A stretch of DNA of 64,000 nt from Siphonodentalium dalli (Eukaryota; Mollusca; Scaphopoda; Gadilida; Siphonodentaliidae), in contig CP136069.1 in the NCBI GenBank assembly GCA_032622095.1, positions 38,290,194 through 38,354,193 on the forward strand, written 5' to 3'. The position numbers were made by a program, and so were the translations under genes. Every line of letters starts with the position of its first letter. The stretch's first letter is position 1. Positions 60,361-64,000 of the stretch are shown here, in pieces. The notes under the pieces were generated by a model that was given only the letters and a program-made list of their open reading frames with translations, did not search any database and was not told the DNA's origin.

Positions 60361-62836
60361 TGCGCTTGCAGTTGAACACTTGTGTTTCATGCTACGTACC
60401 CTATGTGGTACAAATGTAGGGGACGAATTCCACCTAATATTGCAATGCCCGTGTTTAAAAGACCTGCGAGTCAAATACATAAACAAATACTATTATTGTA
60501 GACCAAACACCATCAAATTAAGCGAACATTTTAATGTAAACGACGTAAAACCTTGAAAACCTTTCTGTATTCATTAGACGGGTCCTGATTTTATTCAAAA
60601 ACTCCTGAGGCATACTATATACGCAATACATCAAAATCCGTCTTTTGTACAACCATGGGCTGTTCTCAATCAACTGTTTTATTAAAATATGTGTAATTTT
60701 CACCGCGCACCACTTTTGTAATTTGCACAGAAATGATATGCACTGTTCAATTGTATACCACCACGCTCTATTGTGTCATATTTGACGATTTGAGTGAATA
60801 AATAATTGAATTGAATTGCTAAATGATTGAACATTCGATATTGTTTGCGTTACACGGAGTTAGCTGAGTTCACCAAATTTCCAGAATTTTTGGTTTTGTT
60901 GTTCGTACTGTGAGCGGAATCTTTGCGGTCGTTTAATTATAAACGTTATACACAACAGCGCTTCCGTATTTTACTTTGTCTCAAAAAGTCGCTCGGCTAC
61001 CGGATGCAAATTTGACAAATTCGCGTCCTTATTTTCGTTTGTTTTTGTACATTTCTAAATGGTAAGATTTTCCTTCTTCGTTGTGGTCACTTCGTTGTGA
61101 TATACCAGGTTGAAATATTTATAATGTGAGTGAACACAGTGAACTTGTCAATTTGATCTTGAACACGTTGCAAATCAACTTCGAATTGCGAGATTCGTAA
61201 ATGTAACAGGCCTCCATATATAAGGCAATATGTCACCAGCTTTGTTGATAACACACGTTGTTCAATACAATATAATGAATAGAGCATGTCTTGTAGTTGA
61301 CTACGCCAACTTAGTGCCCGGTGGGAGTGATGTAGTTGCCCAAACTCCATGCAGGGTTTACCTCCCTTGACGACTCGGTAAGACCGCAGATACCGGCGAA
61401 ATTTTACACACAAAATGTGTGTAAATTTGGACCGTAAGTTTGAAATGTCCCACTAAAACCGAAGAACTATATTTCGAAACGGTGTGATTCGGTTCTCCGA
61501 TTATGTTATCATCACAAACGTCTAAACGCACGTGTACGACACTGTCACAACTCGCACGGCAAGTCAAACACAAGAGTTATAATTTGCTGCCATTTTGAAT
61601 TGTAGCTTGCGAAAATCGTCAACAAAACTATCGCTCTGATTTTCCATTCTGTCATTATGTTCAGTGCGGGAATTGTTCTCAATGCACATAGAAAATTTGA
61701 CTTGGGAGCGCTCGGGTTTCGCCATTTTTGCTGGAAAACCCCATGATAAATATAGAAACACAGACTAGTACACAGCCGGTGACAGAGTCAGAAATGAAAT
61801 ATGACTGGTGCGCTCTAGTAGAGGTTGGTAGTTGCCAACGCGAAGCGGAGGTTACTACAACACTCCCAAGCGGCACTAAATTATCAACTCCAAACCATGC
61901 TCAATTCATTAAATTGTTTATTGGATAATATAGTACATTTATATCGGTGGAAAAATACATGCATATCTGTATAATAAATTTATATTATCCGGGCGAAGCC
62001 ATGGTCATGTTGGTCCTCTTCTTGGCAACGCCCAGGTATATTAGAACCACTGCACTCCTATACTCCCCAAAGACATTTACTGTATCTCAAGTTTTGCTAG
62101 AGTTCCTAGATCAGGATGCAAACTATGAATTATGTGAATTGGTTAGAATTTCATGTTATTGTATCATGAATTGTGGTGGAAGGGTTAAGAATTATTTTTC
62201 TTAACTTATTTACCAACATTATGTTGAATTATTTCTTTATGGATTCAATTATCCAGAAATTATGACCTTCACGTATATTGAACACTTGTCTTTTTCAGAG
62301 GAAATGTGGTCTGGAGATTTGGAAGTTACTTGGTGACCGGTAGCTGCATCATGTGCTTATCAACCAAGACTCATATTTGCCATCGATGTATTGAACTAAC
62401 TACCTCACATGATGAAGACCCAACACTACCATCAATGTATTAGACTAACTACATCACCATTAGAATGAAATAAATTCATCATCTCAAATATTGTTATTTT
62501 CTTCTGCTGTATGCTTCTACAGCGAATCGCAAACTTCATGCCTCAAATTAAACACCGTGGCTGGATTCTTCATGTACGGTTTAACGACGGGAGTTGCGCT
62601 GGTGCAGCATTCTAGATAATGTGCCAGTGCAGTCCCTTATACATACGAGCTAGTCTCCCATAGTATTAACTAAATATTGACAATTGCCACAGCTTATTCG
62701 CAGAAAACACCATTATCTATTGGGGTGGGGTGGGGTGTACAATGACTCAATGCCTTCGAAGTGGGTTCATGCGAAATAACAAGAAAGCCTGTATAACAGC
62801 ACCCATCTTATGAGATTTTGCATGTCAAAACCATTG

Positions 62837-63002
62837 ATATAAGGATTAACTGTCATGTGGACTGTTTTTTATGGAGATGTAACCGTGAGGTAAGTGGTCA
62901 TAACTTGTGTAAAACCAGAAGGGTTTTACATACAAGTTATGAACACTTACCTCACGGTTACATCTCCATAAAAACAGTCCACATGACAGTTAATCCTTAT
63001 AT
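62837..63002. repeat. 166-bp hairpin (U4)
   Basis: Identical to the U1 copy. Confidence 0.85.
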
Positions 63003-64000
63003 TTATATACATTTAGCGAAAAAGCCACTTTTGTAAAAAAAAAAGTGTATCGTGACAAAACCAGCCCAAAATATCCCATAGCACCCTTGGCAAAAGTTAA
63101 CAGGAAAAAAAAATTCTTTATATTGAAACCTGATGATTTAATTTAAGTCAATCCTGCGCGAGTCCAAATGCGCCCAAAACATTACGCGTTTTTCTTTCCG
63201 GTATCAATGACTTATCGATGTAATTATGGGCTTGCAGTTATGAGCTGTTGCGCGTTCACCGAGAAATAACTGCAACTAGTCACGTGGGCGCCGACCAATC
63301 GAAATGCTGGATTTAGTGATAATCACACTTAGTATGTAAATATATATAAATATTACTGTTACAGTGGAATTGTCGATAAAAGTCCAATTAGTCAAATAAG
63401 ATACCAAAGTGTAAACTAGACGGTAACATTGGAATAGTTCAAAGCAATGGAAACATATCCTCAGTGAAAATCATATCTGGACTAAAACATTCAAACTTAC
63501 TGTTCGATTATCGATGTCTTTTGACAGATCACTGTCACAGTTTTGTTTACATAACACTAGTTTCAACACGCAAAAGTGTGTTATTGGAGAACTATCCATA
63601 ATGAAAATGAGAACAAAGTATAGATATTTCTCCATGCTCCAAGTCAATTGTTATAGGTTAAAATAAGTTTTGTTCCCAGGGGAATAGATGGTCTATCTCT
63701 TTGTAAACATGTATTATATAGTTACCGGGGTATAAAATATTAGATCTGAATCGAAGACTCCTGTCCGAAAATGCTTCTATCGATTAATATTAATTTTATT
63801 TCGAATATTTTCTGGTCTAAAAAGGTGTGGTTGTTTAGCTAACGACCAATAGTGGTTACTGTTAACAGAGACCAGCAATTTTATTGTGTAGTTTTGTCAC
63901 AAATAAACATTAATTATATAATCAGCAACAATCCGATCTCAGTCCCCGTATAGATTTCCATATTCAATGAGGTATCGGTATCGTAGCCGTTATCAACAAA

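Larger units (their letters stand above)
54537..64000 (+). repeat. Tandem array unit U4 (first 9,464 bp, cut by window end)
   Basis: Fourth unit, still collinear where the window stops, so the array continues to the right. It has the longest (TC)n tract and the longest poly-C tract (58023-58040), one extra C in gttacCgacac near 56668, and an A-to-T change (gttcTttcgg) near 58844. At 58752 it carries C, like U1, where U2 and U3 carry A. Empty TTAA site at 56528-56531. Confidence 0.95.

Noticed and set aside
18946-64000. Pure assembly duplication of one unit
   Set aside because: Not fully excluded, but unit-specific SNVs, different poly-C, TC and TA lengths and the U1-only MITE indicate genuinely distinct copies or haplotypes.

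Overview
This 64 kb window is non-coding, repeat-rich eukaryotic (metazoan) nuclear DNA. There are no long ORFs (the longest is 149 codons, and it is unconvincing). There are no rRNA, histone, mitochondrial or bacterial-type genes. Microsatellites are abundant: (TC)n, (TA/CA)n, (CAA)n, (GA)n and poly-G/C. There is a decayed LINE with a FADD reverse-transcriptase motif, several TTAA/TIR MITEs, and decayed modules of the 'aaggtcaaggtca ... aagtttcgtcaaaatcgg ... acagacagac ... tatatag' kind that are common in marine-invertebrate genomes. A mollusc or other marine invertebrate is my best guess for the host, but that is inference.

The dominant structure is a head-to-tail tandem array with a period of about 17.8 kb. 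A flank unique within the window (1-755) is followed by unit U1 (756-18945, 18,190 bp), U2 (18946-36742, 17,797 bp), U3 (36743-54536, 17,794 bp) and a window-truncated U4 (54537-64000). U2, U3 and U4 are nearly identical. U1 is clearly more diverged over its first ~8 kb and nearly identical to the others over its last ~10 kb. Offsets for translating U1 positions: add 18190 to reach U2 up to 2747, about 17793-17805 between 3144 and 8500, and 17800 down to 17797 after that; then U2 to U3 is +17797 falling to +17794, and U3 to U4 is +17794 rising to +17816.

Layout of one unit (U1 numbering): a 30-nt microexon-like segment (977-1006); a 256-bp double-hairpin palindrome (1779-2034) abutting a short ORF with a hydrophobic N-terminus (2021-2236); a diverged direct duplication (2374-2652); a TTAA-flanked piggyBac-like MITE present only in U1 (2751-3143); an inverted-repeat element carrying a 28-bp minisatellite (3163-3700); a possible two-membrane-helix ORF on the minus strand (4072-4310, broken in U1, open in U2-U4); a (TC)n microsatellite; a promoter-like cluster (6785-6945); weak exon-like ORFs (7.7-9.1 kb); two long hairpins (9427-9592 and 11257-11414); three nested modular repeats (11725-16119) including a CpG-rich 122-bp tandem repeat; a (CAA)n tract; a LINE RT fragment (16960-17680, minus); a second TTAA MITE (17939-18196); and a GA-rich end. 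U2-U4 repeat this order.

I see no set of genes working together. The informative biology is structural: a young tandem segmental array, or possibly a circular element assembled as a concatemer. Its units differ by a clean transposon insertion with preserved empty sites, minisatellite copy number, a same-length block substitution, and mosaic single-base variants.
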